In this document: piece after piece, positions 47,568 to 62,500 of the stretch
Layout of the letters: the number at the start of each line of letters is the position of its first letter
How positions within the stretch are numbered: position 1 is the first letter of the stretch
Source of the DNA: Megaleporinus macrocephalus
Taxonomy: Eukaryota > Chordata > Actinopteri > Characiformes > Anostomidae
Reading direction: 5' to 3'
Length of the DNA stretch: 64,000 nucleotides
Assembly (NCBI GenBank): GCA_021613375.1
Contig: CM038704.1
Span: 31,806,582 to 31,870,581, forward strand
Translations under genes and position numbers: made by a program
The notes under the pieces: model-generated
Database searches by the model: none
What the model was told of the DNA's origin: nothing
What the model saw: the letters and a program-made list of their open reading frames with translations, nothing else

Positions 47568-50500
47568 CTGTGAAAAAAACACATGTGATTATATCAATTT
47601 ATAAGGAGAGAGTAGTCGATCAGCCAGAACATGTTTTGGACGTTATTTTTGAAATTTGCTTCTTTAGTTTTACATGGTAGCTATGCTAATGTTATAGTTT
47701 TTAAGCCATTGTACTCAACAACGTAATTAATAATGACATCCAGCCTCATCTAGGAATAGCTTTAAGAATTGTTTTAGTTTTGGCAGGTTTCACCACCATT
47801 TGATCATGTACAACAGTATTCACCTTCAATGTCCCACTCACTGCTAAATTAAAGGGCTGTCACCATTCAGTTAAAGCAGACTGTTCTTATATTTACTACA
47901 TATTCATCTTACAGACATCACTGAATTAAAAGTAGTACAAGTGACTTGCAACTAATAGCATTGTAAGTGTTATTAAAGAGAATAACAACAAAAAGCGGAA
48001 CATCCATATCTCAATCAACATAGTGGTTGAACTATAAATGATTTAAGAGTTTTGTCTAGATTACATTATGAACATAGTACACTTTCAGAAAACACTGCTT
48101 ACATCAGCTTTTTATTTGTTATTTATCTCCTACGCATTGAACACAATCCTATTTCAGAACAAATTTCAGATTGTGAATCTGACAATAAAGTGTTATCTAT
48201 CTATATAAAATAATTTTACATGCTTATATATGTTGTTGACCAAAAGGGGGCTCTAAAGAGCACTTAAAGCCTTGAGAAATAAACCAGCACACCTCAAGAA
48301 ATCCTAAATAAAATTCTAGTCACTGCACTGTTAAAAGACTGGTGTTTGGGTTACTTTAAAAAGTTAAGTTATTCAAACTTGAAATAATAAGTTTCTAGAA
48401 GCAGATTCTTATTCTTCAATTAACTAAACTTTTTAAGGTGGTCCAACTTTTTGAAGTTAAAACAACTAGTTTTTGACCACATGCTACTTCTTTTTTAAAT
48501 GTGTTTTAAAGTAGGGTTTGGAAGGGTAAGGGGGAACACGTGTGAGATATCTCTCCTTACTATTGCTTTGAACGTGTGTTTGTGTGTGAGGGCTTACCTA
48601 CTTGTGAGACTACACAGGTCTTTTTGCACTCGTCCTCTGTGTCAAAACGATTGCGATTGCCATCACAGCCTCCATACCAGAACTGGGCGCATGCGTTGGC
48701 TTGCCGGTCGTAATACCAGCGGATATTGTAATCACGACATGGACCCTGGTCAAGGGTGAGTTCACAGCGAGGGTCCAGTGGTATAATTTCTGACCATAGA
48801 CAAGACACAAGACTGTTACTAACACTGTTACGTATGTTGAGGAAAAAGGTGTCTTGTGATATCGCTGCATTTATGACACATTAAAACTAGATATTTCTTG
48901 TACTTCCTAATTTTCTACGTTCATAAATGCATAAATGAATGCATAATGTGAGGGAAAGAAAGTGTGAGGACATATTTCTGTGTCTGTTTGTATTTACCTT
49001 TAGGTAAAGGTGGTTTAGGGATAGACACATAATGTACTGAACTTGATGACGTTGTTACAGTTGATGATGATGATGATCCTGATGAAGTTCTGACATGTGA
49101 AGATGTTCTGTTGCCTGAAGGAATGTTTATGCTGCTGCTGTGCTCTGATGTGGTGTGTGTGTACGTGTCTGCAGTGTGTGGACCTCGAGGGACCTTTGAA
49201 AGAGAAAATAACACCTTTAGGTATTACACTTGCATAAAGATTAACACTTTAGAAAGCTGCAAAAAAAACGTTGACCCAAGATGTCAGCTGCCCTATTTAC
49301 TTTTTTGGTCATCGTCTGTTTTATTAAAAGTGCATGAACAATAAGCCCACTTCACAAAAAAAACAAGATATACATTTTTATATATTTCTCATTCAGCCTA
49401 ATAATACAGAGACATGATTTTTGGTGCATATCTCCTGCTGCATATGACTGTCTAACTGCCTGCTTATCAGGAGACATCCCAATAGCAATGTTTAAGCCCA
49501 GAGGTGCTCTGTGGTCTTAAGACTGAGTGGGGTAAGCCCTCACTCCTGGATGAGTTTTAGCCTGTGGGTTTGAACTGGTGAAGATTAAATTAGGGGAGGA
49601 ACTGAGCAAAAATCCAACAAAAATGTTAAGCTATTTCAACTGATGAGTGTAAAATCCTCTGTTGCCCTGCCTTTGTCTGCTTCTCCCCTCATCTTCACCT
49701 TTTCTCCTGTGTTGAGCTGTGTGCTTTTGTTTTTCTGCTCCTCCCTGGTTCCCCCCCTTTGCTACACACCTCACCTGTGTGTTTTCCATCTCCTCACTGT
49801 GTATTTATACCCCTGTGTTTGCTTGCTCACCACTGCTTGTCAATTTCTCTTAAGTTTCATTCTAATAAAAACTTGCATCCAGCATCATCACCTCATTACA
49901 GTGCAGTAGCAACCAGATCCACTGTGAGTAAGCTCTACTTAAGCTGTATTTTGTGGACTTAACATTATTATTAACAGTGGCTGCAATAATAAAATATTGT
50001 GCAGTAAAATCATTTTAGATATAAATAGACTGTAGAATAATTTTACCATATTTTACTTTTTTATTTAAAAAAAAGTGTACAGTGTTCACAGTGTACACTG
50101 TACTCACATCTACTGTAATTATATCTGGAGTGACTGGTGCAGGCAGGCTATCCCCTCTGCCAGTGTGAGTCACAGTATGAGTTGTGGTGTGTGTCTCGGT
50201 GTGCGTCCCTGCATGAGTCCTCGTATGTGTTTCTCCCGGTTGGACATCTTCCCTGTTGCTCGTATGCTTGTTGTTTTCATGGCCACCATAACTGCCAATC
50301 CAGTTGCCATTGTGACCAAATCCATATGGGTAATTGTTGATCTGGCTGCCATGTTTACCAAATCCATTACCGTTGATGCGGTTAAAGAATAGCGCTCCAT
50401 TCTCATCCTCGCAGAACTGACTGACTAGTTTAGATTCCAAAGCTAGAGAGAGGAGAAGAGAAATGTGGGTTGTCATTCTTGTTGACTTTATTAATGCATA

Positions 50501-53500
50501 AACATGAATTTTTATTTAGTTTTGTGATACTCTAAACAGGTCTGTTAGAACTAAATTATAGGTCCAAAAGTTGTAGAACCTTGTCTAAGCATTTCTTTAT
50601 ATATAGCATTCCCTTCTATGAGTCTGTGATTCAACATCATCACATGATTGCTTAAAGCCTCAGCTCTTTTTATGTAAATGTTTTTCTTTTTTTTTTTAGA
50701 AAACACTCTTTCACCTATGATCTTAAAACCCTTAAAATCAGTAATATTTACAATTCATAATCTACTATAATTTCAAGGATGTGTGTTGCTCCTGGCAAGA
50801 AAAACTGAAATCAGCTACATTGTAGAATATGTAGATACTTAGACAAGGATCACTATACTTAAATCTTTTCAACGATTTATCAAATGTTATGTGCCATCAT
50901 GGTGTCAATAAAAATGGTCTTACATGTGATTTTTTTTCATCTTTACATTTAAAAAACCTTTCAAGTTACTTTGTAAAATAGCAAAAGTCGCAGGGATTAA
51001 GTATTTGATTAAAATGCAGGTGATGTGTTTTATTGGACAAAATTACTTTAAAAACACTTCCAGTGTTATTTATACTTTAGATTAAACAGTTTTGACTTCT
51101 TGCAAAATTTTACAATACCTTCAAAAACAAACTGTATTCAGTGTGGAGCAGCTGATTTACCTGGCAGGGTGTTGAAGTCATCTATCAGGTACATGTGCTC
51201 ACTGTCAGGTTGAGAAGCAATGAGATTCAGCTCACTGAGAAACTCTGCTTGTGTTGGGTCGCTGGTGTTAACAATACCAAGAGCGTACATCTCAATGTTG
51301 GCTGCGTGGGCCTCCCTGACTGCCATATCCAGCACCACTGGATCCCGCTTGTCAGTCTGTCCATCTGTGATGACAATTATGATCTTGCTGACCCCTGACC
51401 GAGCGCTGTAGAAAGCTTCTTGCGTAGCCTTTCGAATGGCAGTGCCTGTATATGTCCCTTCGCCCATGTAAGGCATCTTCCGGACGGCCTGTTTGACATC
51501 CTGTTTGGTCATGTATCGCGCCAGATTGAACTCCACTCTGGCCTCCAGGCTGTAGAGCACTACTCCGATCCGTGTGGCATTGCGACCCACTGTCACCCTG
51601 TCCACCAGCGCAGTCACAAAATCTTTTATGATCTCAAAGTTCTCGGGGCCAACGCTCTCTGAGCTGTCAATCACAAACACAAGCTCCATGGGACGCTCCT
51701 TACACTTGATTCCGCAGCCTGAAATGTTTTTAATCAAAGAAAGTTCCAAATGTCAGTGGAAACAAACTAAGATGTTGCTTAGAGTTTGAACAGAATTTGT
51801 AGCTGTAACTGTAGTTAGTAGAAGCATGGGTGTAGGGTTTGAATAAGGACAATAGGGACAGGATCGATATTTATAACTTGAATTTATATTAGATCATTCT
51901 TATGTGCTTCCCAGATGCTATGTCTCCAAGAAGGCATTTCAGTGACTGAAGATAAAGGGGACTGTTTAAAGAGTCACAAACATGTCACAACATGCTAAAT
52001 GTGTATTTACTGACAGACATGGAGAGGGCGAGGGTTGATCTGTGCACTAATGTTAAATCAGCAGGTCTGTCAGTCCACATTACCTCAAGCAATGTTCACA
52101 AAGTCAGTGGACCTACTGCCTGACTTTAACTTTTTTAGTTGGTGTTAACTATCAAGCAAATTCTGGATTCTGTCATCAGTCAGGTTGCTTGCCGGTGTAA
52201 TCCTTAAATATCTCATGAAAATGTCACCGATAGATAACTAGTTTGTATGCACTGCAGGAAACATAGCAACAGGCTAGAGAAGTACAGCAGGCTGAAGAGG
52301 AAACAGATGCATCTTCAGGGTTTTTGGTGAGGTCCTTGTTAAAACTTTTGATTTGGAATTATAGGAATTTTCAGCAAATATAACCTTCAACATATTTAGA
52401 GTCAACTAATTTGGTCATGAGTTATTACATCAGACAAAAGTTGGACTTATAAGATCCTTTTCACTCAACATTTAAAATTCTTTAAAAAAATAAATCCAAC
52501 CCCAAGATTAATGATATGCTAATATTTATCTTAATCATTATTGGCATAATTTTATTACGCATAGGAGATTCAGAAATTATTTAAAGATCCTGTTGGGGGC
52601 TGGGGAGGGGGGTATCCAAACCTACACCCTTGATGGAAAGACAGAGAATCATACCACAAATCTCCTTAATCATTCTGATGATGTCTTCTCTCTGAAAATG
52701 AATGCCATATGAAAATGAGTATTCAAAAATGTGGTTTTGTAGTTAAAAACATTATTCATTATATGTACCAAATAGCTTAATAATTCAAGTAAAATTTTGT
52801 GTGAGTTGTTGGTTATGTTAAAAAACGTGTTTTCAATCATTATACAATAGAATGGTAATATACAACTGTGTATTATCAGAGTGGCTGTGATAAGACATGA
52901 GATTAATCTCAATATTGATCAATATTGAGGTAGGTGCAGAGGAGAAAGTGATAAGAAGTCTCACTGTCAGCCCTGATTCTCCCTTCAGTCCTTGTCTGCC
53001 CTGAAAGACAAAATAGAATGTTGTGTGTCCCTTTTATGGCAAGCATATGCCCTTTTCCATATGCCCTGAAGTCACGCCATTGTATATGGATAAGCTGAGG
53101 ATGGAGTATTCCATATGAATATTCTATAAAATGTCCTGTATGCTATAAATGCCTTGTGCCCTATTCATGCCATTTTAAGAGCCCTGGGCCCTATAGAAAC
53201 CCTAACCCTAACCCTGTGCTATGTACATACTGCATGAATGTTCTATTCCCTGTGAATGCAGTTATGTCACTTATGAATACCATATGAAATGAACTGTGCT
53301 TCATAAATACCCTATGAACCCAACAAATATACACAAAAAAATAAACTTCTCATTTCTATGATTCTGATAGCAGGCAGGCAGTATTCCTAAACTTTAACCA
53401 TAATACATAATACAACTTGACTTACTGGTTGTCCTGAAGTACCAGGATCCCCCATGTCACCTTTGATCCCTTTTATACCTCTTTCACCTTGAGAACCACG

Positions 53501-56500
53501 GTCACCCTAGATAAAAAGAAAAAAAATATTTCTATAATAAAATCCCATCACACTGCATATGTTTTTCTTTTTCTTTTTCTTTTTCTTTTTTTACCAGCCA
53601 AACGTTACACCAGGCCTGACAGCCAATAAAGGAGGGAAAAAAGATAAAGAAAATAAATAAATAAAATAAAAACATACATACACATATTCACATATCTATA
53701 CATATGCAAATACATATATACACCCACACACAATTCTACTATTTGCAGCAATGTGTATATGTGCCTCTGTCATGGAATGTACTCAATAACGAGGGCAAGA
53801 AACCGCAACCACGCCCCCGTGATCCAGAGGCAAGTAGAAAAGGACCTAGGGGACCCAGACCATCCACAGCCCATTAGGAACTCAGAAGACCTGAGGCCAC
53901 ACATCCCGATGGCAACCACGTGCACACCCCAGAGGAGGAAGGAGGCAGACCCTAAACAGAGCCCCCACGGACAAAGGGCAAGAGTCCAGAGAGCCAGGGA
54001 GCCTAGTGTGGGCAAGCGGCAACCCAGGGAAGCAGCTAATCCAGAACCAAACAACCAGCCAGTCCCCACCCCAGGCAGGGTGCACAAAATTGGGCTGTGA
54101 GAAGACCTACCCACCGCTTCTTCCACTCAACGTGTTTGGAGTAATGTGAGTATGTAAAATGAAAAGAATGTGTGAAAGCTACAGTACAATTAAAATTGGT
54201 GGGACGGATGCAATATAAGCACTGAATAACAGTACTCAGCCACACTGCCCCCCCAAGGCCCTCAATGTAATATGTAAATAAAATTGAAGGGCAGGCAGCA
54301 GTGAGCAGACAAGTGGGGTCGCCTCAGCAGCGTCACCCACCATCCACCATGTGACACACCTGCCCCCCAAGGCCTGTGTGTACTATTATATGTTGTAAAT
54401 TGTATGATGCAAAGTGGGACATCACGCAGCACAGCGAGCAGAGCCAGGAAGGTGACCCTACTCACTGCAGCATGAGCCCCCTCCCCCCAGAACCTACGTA
54501 TGTGTAATGTGATAGGAAGAGGAAGAGGAAGGGTCAGGATAAGAGAGCCAGCTAACTGCTAGCTCACTAGGTACCCCAGTTCCTTAACTTACACACAACC
54601 GCAGTGCAGGTAAGGCTGGCCCAGGGCCCAAAGTGGCTACGCCCCCAGGACACCGCCACCCTCCCTCCCACCCACACTGCAAACACGACACAAACACACA
54701 CCCCCACACGCATACAAAAGACAACAATTATACACATACTCACAATTACAATAAACCTCGCATTTTCTCACACAAACACACTCATCACAGCAAACGTCAC
54801 ACCCACCCACATACACACACAGTGGTCCTGAGTCCGGGACCAACCGGCCCTATGTGGGGAACTGCTGCTCCCTCACTTGAGCGCCCCATCCCCACAAACA
54901 TGGTGGTGCGCACAGGGGGGCACAGACCTCTTCAGCGCAGGGAGGAGCCCAACTGGGAGACGGGTGACCCCGGGCACCAGGTCCGCAGACCCCGCAACCC
55001 GGCCCCCCAGAGGAGGCCAGCCACCACGGGCCCCCACCACCAACAACCAGGGCCCGCACACAAGAAACACAAATGGCAGCCACCGTCTCCAGTCCTGAGT
55101 TTTTCTACTTTGACAACAGGGTTAGACTTTTACCTTTGGTCCTGGGAAGCCCTCGCCAGTTGGTCCCCTTGGCCCAGTCATGCCCTGAGCCCCATGCTCA
55201 CCCTTAAAAATATAAAACCAACATAATAACAGGATTATGTGTTTACATTTATAAAGTACTGCATATCTATCCTTTAGTCTATGTGTGCAGGACCACAATC
55301 ATCTATTACCAAGGTGTGTATTTACATGCAAAGCATTTGTTCAGTTGACAAATAAATATAATAAAATCACAAAATATAAAAGGAAAATTATATTTAAATA
55401 TAATATATATAGCAGGAGATGATTTAAATATTCACAGTCTAGAGTATGTGCATAAAAATAGTGAAATACATGTATCTAATAAATAAAATATAACCTGTAA
55501 AGGTTAAATACAAGCAAAGTCCTTATAGTGCTGTGACTTCATTATAATGTTTGTGGTACAAGTTATTCTTTTTGCAGGAGATTAAAAAACAGACAATCCA
55601 CTGTGCATAAGAAAGAGGAAAAAGTAAAATAAGTGAAACATGTCGTCTGACTTTTGCTCAGTACTGTACATATATATTTGTGTACATACCTTTGGCCCTT
55701 GTATTCCCTGTCCTGGTGGTCCTGGAGCACCTGAAGGTCCTGGTCTTCCTGAGTTGCCCTACAGATTTCCAAAAGGTTCCTTAACTTAAGCATTTGAACA
55801 TGAGTATGGAAGGGTTAGCATTTAGCATCTGTAGGTTAGCACCTGCATGTACTAACATGGCTGCTGTGAATCTAGAGTTTTAATGCTGTACAGATGGACC
55901 AACTGGAGTTGTTTCCCAGCATATGGCACATGTGTAAGTGCCTGTTTGAACATGGAAATGGGAGAACATTAACAATATGGGAGGAATATACGGTAGTCAT
56001 TGGATTTCGGCAGAGCTGGATGATAGATAATGCTAAGCCTGGATAGAGAATGCTTTGTAATTTCATACATGGGTCAAACGGCTCTCATACCCATATACTG
56101 TACATATGTAAATTCATGCACACATCCAGCAAAGTATGAAGGACATGGTACTATTTATTACTATTATAGTACAATTTATTTATTATACACTTCTATAGTC
56201 TATAAAAAAATGGTTTGTCTGACAGTCAACCTTATCTCCATAAATGCAAGCCAAATTTATGCATTTGCCTAATTTATTTACTTTATCTATTCCAAAGTTC
56301 CATAAAGAAGTTACTTTAAATATAAAAAACAATTTAGTAAAACAACAGGGATATACCTGATTAAAACAAAAATTGCTACCACCTTACCATCTGCATAATG
56401 TCCCACTTCGCAATACTACTACGTCAACATTGCAATCAGACATTCATAGTTCTAAACTATGTTTGATGTTTCTGTGCAAAATAAATAAAGATCTGCACGT

Positions 56501-59500
56501 GTTTGGAGTAAATTAAGAGTTGTTTTAAGGCATTTATTTACAGAGATGAGTTTGGGGACAATCTAAGTCCAGTGTTTGTTCGCAATGTTAACCTAGTGTC
56601 TCCAGTTAGGAACTGAAGAAGCACACCTAAGATATCAAATATGTAATTAAGGCTTGTGCAAAGGGTAGTAAGTCAGTACTTAGTAATTTCCACCTTGTTA
56701 GATATCACAGCTTATAAATGTTTTTTGTATGCACGAAAACACACATCTTTAACAGTTGGCAAGCTACTGTTTTTTTCATTAAATTTTGCATTTTTTTTCT
56801 CCACACACAACTTGTTTCCAAAATGCCTCTGGTTTATCTAGATACAGTTTTGCATATGCCAGAGGTTGATTTTTGTGATGAGGTAAAAATAACATTTGAT
56901 GACTCTCCTGTGCAGATCATATTTGTGTAAGCAATGTTTGTAACATTAAATCATTACTCCTGTGTCTTGGTTTTCCACATTCAACCTGCTTTTTTATTTT
57001 AGGCAGTGGAAAATACAACTGCTTCTCATTTTATAGCTTTCCCCTGTGGGTAGGCATCAATTCACTTAGTTCTCAGATTCACAGCCAGCTGATTAAAGCA
57101 TCCCATCGCTGTTGTCTGTTAGTTAAGTGTTAAACAAGAGTTTGAGTGAGATAAATTTTGACCAGTCAGTTAAGGCCTTGCAAGTTAATTAGGGTTCTGA
57201 GACGTTTTCACTATCTTTTTTAAGACATTTGCTTGTTTCATGTTAATGTTACCTACCGGTGGTCCTTGTATTCCCTCTCCTGGAGGTCCTGGTGGACCTG
57301 GCAACCCTCTGAACCCAATATCGCCCTGAGACATACAGAGAAACTCATACTTCACAAATCTATCCTCAGCATATCTTTACATACACACTGAAGGATGGGT
57401 AAAAGTAGATACCTTTGGTCCCTGGATACCCAATCCCTCTGGGCCAGGCTCCCCTGGAAGCCCAGGAAGCCCAGGAGGGCCCTGAAAATGAACACAGACA
57501 CACCCAGACAGACATTAAAGATCCTTACTAAATTACCATAAACATACATATGTCAGATTCTTAAAAAATGAACAAAGCTAAGAAAGAGTGCAGTGTGCTT
57601 CAACATACTTTTGGGCCAGGATAGCCTTCTCCTTTTGGCCCAAATGGACCAGGAGGACCTGGGTCTCCGCGGTCACCCTGATAGACAAGTCACCAAGAGA
57701 CAAGAATAATCAAACACAAATAATTCTGGCCCTGGATTAGAGGTTCATGCAGATTTTTTCAGTAAATATTTTAAAAAGCTTTAATCAGTAAATATTACTG
57801 ATTATTACCTTTGGTCCAGGAAGACCATAGCCTGTTTCCCCCAAGGGGCCAGGGGGACCTGCTGGGCCTATGTCACCCTGTAAAAAACATCCAAACATTA
57901 ATGTCTATAACAATCCACAGAACCTTCTCTCTAGTAGTTCTATAGAAGTTGCATAGGGTATGTACATTACACTCATTTTACACACATTTATTGAAAAAAA
58001 TAATGGTTTTATCAAAAGAGAAGGTGGTGAAGCAGAGATTCCATGTGTAATCTTTTACACCTTCGGTCCTGCTAGTGTACGTCCTGGTAGCCCTGGTAAA
58101 CCCATCCTCCCAGATAGTCCTGGCTCACCCTGCAGAAGGACAAAGCTCAATATCACTCACAACAAAACCCACAAGATCTATAAAAAGTGATGCTGTATGG
58201 GCTTTTAACCTTTTTTTCAGAACAATGTCTTCTGCGTAAAAACCACATACATGAGTTTAGACAATTTTACTCTATCACAATGCACACTGATGTATCTTGA
58301 ATCGTTTGAGCATGTTGATATTGTTCAGCCCTTTTCTTTCAGGAGGCCACCAATGTGCTAGTTTAATCTCTTGCAATTAAGACTATTGCAATCCACTTCT
58401 GGCTGATCTTACTCTGCTGGCCATTGGGCCCTTGCCACTCATCCAGAATACAGCAGCATGACTTGTCCTCAATCTTCCTAAGGGCACTCAAGTCACTCCA
58501 CTGCTGTGCTCCTTTCACTGGCTTCCTTTAGCTGCCACCATCAGATAAAAAACTTTGACGCTCGCCTACAAAGCTGACATGGACCACCACCTCCCTACTT
58601 ATGGCAATGGTGAAAGGTTGATCAGTACCTTGAGCTTCAAGTATAGCTTTTTTGGACCCAACATACATCAAGATGCATGAAAGACAAGCGCCAAGACTCT
58701 TCTTTGGCCAGGCACCCATTGGCTGTCCGAACAGCGAATTCTCTTAAATGCTGCACGGTACAAATCCTTTTTGTTGCTATTTTAATCCAGTCTCCTGAAA
58801 TAACTTCTTACTTTTATTGCACTTTGCCTACCTTTGCTCCTGATGGTCCAGCAATTCCCGGAGGTCCAGCTAAGCCACGGATTCCTCTCTGGCCCTGGTC
58901 ACCCTACACAACAGTATAACAATCACTGTGTTACACCACAAGAAAAATGATAGCTTCATATGTTTATATGTAATGTTTGTGGTCTCTAACTCTTCTTTTA
59001 AAACTGGTGTTTGTGGCCATCTGAATTTCAGAGCAACAGAAGTAGAAATGTTTCTTACTTTTTCACCCTGGGTGCCCATCCCTGCTGCTCCCTCAGGTCC
59101 TCTCAAACCTGTAGCACCAGGTTCCCCCTAAAATACACAAACACAAACACTAGTCCTAAATCTGAATCATGTTGTTCCAGGTATATATGACTGCTATACT
59201 CTCAGAACCACAGACATGATCCCCCCGACAGTCAAAGTATTATCATTACACACTGTGTGTTATTATCATGTGCTGATTGACTTCTTGAAACTACTATCTG
59301 TCTGTCTGTCTGTCTGTCAGACAAGGTTTCATGAACAATTTTAGGTGGGAAGCAGGTGATTCCAAGATGGAATGCGGCATGTCTCACTAACCATAACCAA
59401 GTATTACCTTTTGCCCTGGAGCTCCATCCTCTCCAGGTAAACCTGGCAACCCTGACAACCCAGGTGCTCCTGGTTCACCCTGTACAGAATAAATGGTCCC

Positions 59501-62500
59501 TTCATTTAAGTGCTTTTACTGCTGCACATTAGTCAGGCCGTAAACTGAACAAAGTCAGTTCTACATAACAACATACTCAAAATCTCAACCACAAATTTAT
59601 AAAAATTTTTCTATGGTTCACACTGACCTTTGGTCCTGGTTCTCCCAAACCTCTCTCTCCTGGTGCTCCGGATTCCCCTGGTAACCCCTGATCACCCTTT
59701 GAAACAACACACATAAATGCACATTCACATGACCATCCACTTACCAAACGCTACATCATCTTTGGTTCTTTTCTGACCACAGGACTGTCATTAAACCAGA
59801 TATTATTTGAATGGTAGACCATTCTCAGCACAGTGGAGAGTGGTGAATCACCCAATAATGTCTAACCAAGATATGATCACTGATGAAGCCAGAAAACAGA
59901 TAAGCTTATGATGGGCTAGAATTGTATACTTTGCGTACAGTAACTGTTTATAAGCAACTATATGTCAAACTCCTTTAAAGAATGAGTTCCTAATATAATT
60001 AAGCGCCATCAAGTTAATTCCGTTTCCAGATGGTAATATGGATTGTGTTACTCCAGAATATCCTTGTCTTCTGGTCCTGTATTTTTTACACTGCTCCAAG
60101 CAATGGAAATGAGTCTATTTTTCTGTCAAAGTCTTTGCCAGCAAAATTAATATTACTTGTCCAGATTTCACATGCATGAAGAACCACACAGAACAACTTT
60201 TTCTGTACTCTTTTTTTTTATTTTTTAACTGCTACTGTAAAAACTGCAATTTCCCCCTGGGATCAATAAAGTATTTCTGATTCAAGTTCAATTTTCTTGT
60301 TCTGGCGAGTGCCAATCTGTGTTGTATTTCTTGAGTTTTAAATAATGATTAAACCGAGTAGCTAAAACAGCTGTCCACCATTTCTATGTCATCAATGGTA
60401 AAATTAGCAGTCTTCCTTGATGTGGTAAACTTATTGTTCTTTATATTGAGCTGCAGTTTCATCTTTTTGCTCTGTTCATTTACCTTGTTTATAAGGGACT
60501 TAAAACCCTTATCTTAGCAATAAGCATTTTTTCACCAGTAAGAACACCAGATATCATTACACCAGATGTAAATAAGCATAAATACAATACAATGTAGCAT
60601 GAATAATCTATTTTATGTAGTAATTAATATCTTGTAATCCAGTGTGAACAAAGTTTAGTTCGGGTTAAATAAACACACTGACATATGCAAAACCATTACT
60701 TTCTGTATTAATACTATTTGAATGTTTTGAAAAATGTTTTGCTGAATAAACAAATAATTTTAAAATGAAAAAATAGCTTTTTAAATATAATGTCCCTAAG
60801 TGCCTCAAACCTGTGCTCTGTACTGTAGGTATATGTTCCGCAGTCATGTCCAACATTTACTTTTACAACATGGAACCAACCAGTTTGTCTATTATCTGCC
60901 AAGATCATGCAGAGATTCCACATTACAGTAAGATGCTCTGGTACTCCCAGTTTTTAAGACATTCCATAACTTTGTTGACACAGTCAAAGTAGTCAATGAA
61001 CTTCTTTCTTAAACTTCTTGAATTTTTTAATAATCCAGCATACATCAACATTGATGTCGCTTATTGTGCTGCCTTTCCTGAATCCTCCTGCATGTCCGGC
61101 TCGCTTAACATAAGGCCCGAGTCTGTGTTGAATGAACCTGAGCGTAATTTTACTGCCATGTGATACAGTTTTGAATTAAATAGCAGAGAGTGTGATGGGG
61201 TGCTTTTACCTTTGGTCCTGGGTAACCATCGCCAGGCAGGCCCCTGACCCCAGGGGGGCCACGTGGCCCCTCCACTCCCTGATAAAAAAATACCTCAATA
61301 ATCAGAATCTGTGACAGCTTGAGTACAGGCTGTCAAGGAAGCAAAAGCAGACAAACACAAAGGACACAAAGATTCTACTGTTCACTCAGATTGTCATGCT
61401 GATCATATAACTTGGAATGAAAATATATGTTAAAAAGTAAAATTAAAGTATTTTTACCAGTGCTCTTAGACTTTGGTTCCCATTTTAAACAATTTTTATT
61501 AAATGAAATGAAATTAAGTTAAATATTACATTTAAACCCACTTTTAAAACCCACAATAAAATAACATAGTTATTAACACCATTTATAATATATAAAATTT
61601 TTTATACATCTAAAGCATGATTGGTTTAAAAACTGGGCTTATACTTGCATTACATGCAAAAAGCATATGAAAAGATTCAGCACTTTATTTGTCAGCACCT
61701 TTTCTCCTTGTATGCCCACTCCAGTAAGCCCAACTGGTCCAGGTAACCCAGGAGGTCCGAAGTCACCCTAAATAGACAAGTACATTATGCACACATCTTA
61801 CAATAAAGCTACACAAAACAAAGTTGCATCACAGGTCCTCTCAACAGATTCTGACATGCATGGCACATAAGTTATTGGTTACAATTCTGGAAATGACAAA
61901 TATCATAAAGATACTGCAGCAGCAAAACCACGAGTCTTTGGCGTATGACCAAGTGGGATATAATTAGGAGCTAGTTCCAGGAATTGTACTGTTGGCATAT
62001 GATTTTTGCGGCTGGTTGGATGATCCGCAGCAATCATGCCATGGCTCGCAGTCTCATATGCACAGCAAGGCACTGACAGAACAGTGTTTGGTAAAAGTAT
62101 GTGATTATAGATGACCTGCCAGCTAGTCTCTGTTATTATGTTGAATAAAACAGCACACACTTAAAATGCTATGTTTCTTTAAAATGCTGTCTTCTTTAAC
62201 AAGACGTCACAATATTGATGACTTTGAACTGTGATGCAAAAGACATTTGAAAGCATCCAGGATGATGAAGAAAACAAACAAGTGGATCCTTTTCTAGATC
62301 AAGCCTCACCTCTCACTCAGTGCCCAGATAACCATGGACATATTCTGAGGATAATCATTTCTTTGATGGATACAATCAGAAGAATCATAAACAGGCTATG
62401 CAGATCCCTAAAGCCTCAAACAAAAGACAAGATATTCAGGAGAAACACTGTCCATGCGGTCTCTATGAGTAAGAATCATATCACACACATTCTGGAACAC

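Noticed and set aside
54633..55226. 197-residue plus-strand ORF rich in Pro, Thr, His and Arg
   Set aside because: It lies in a C/A-biased repeat block, runs antisense through a collagen exon and has no recognisable domain.
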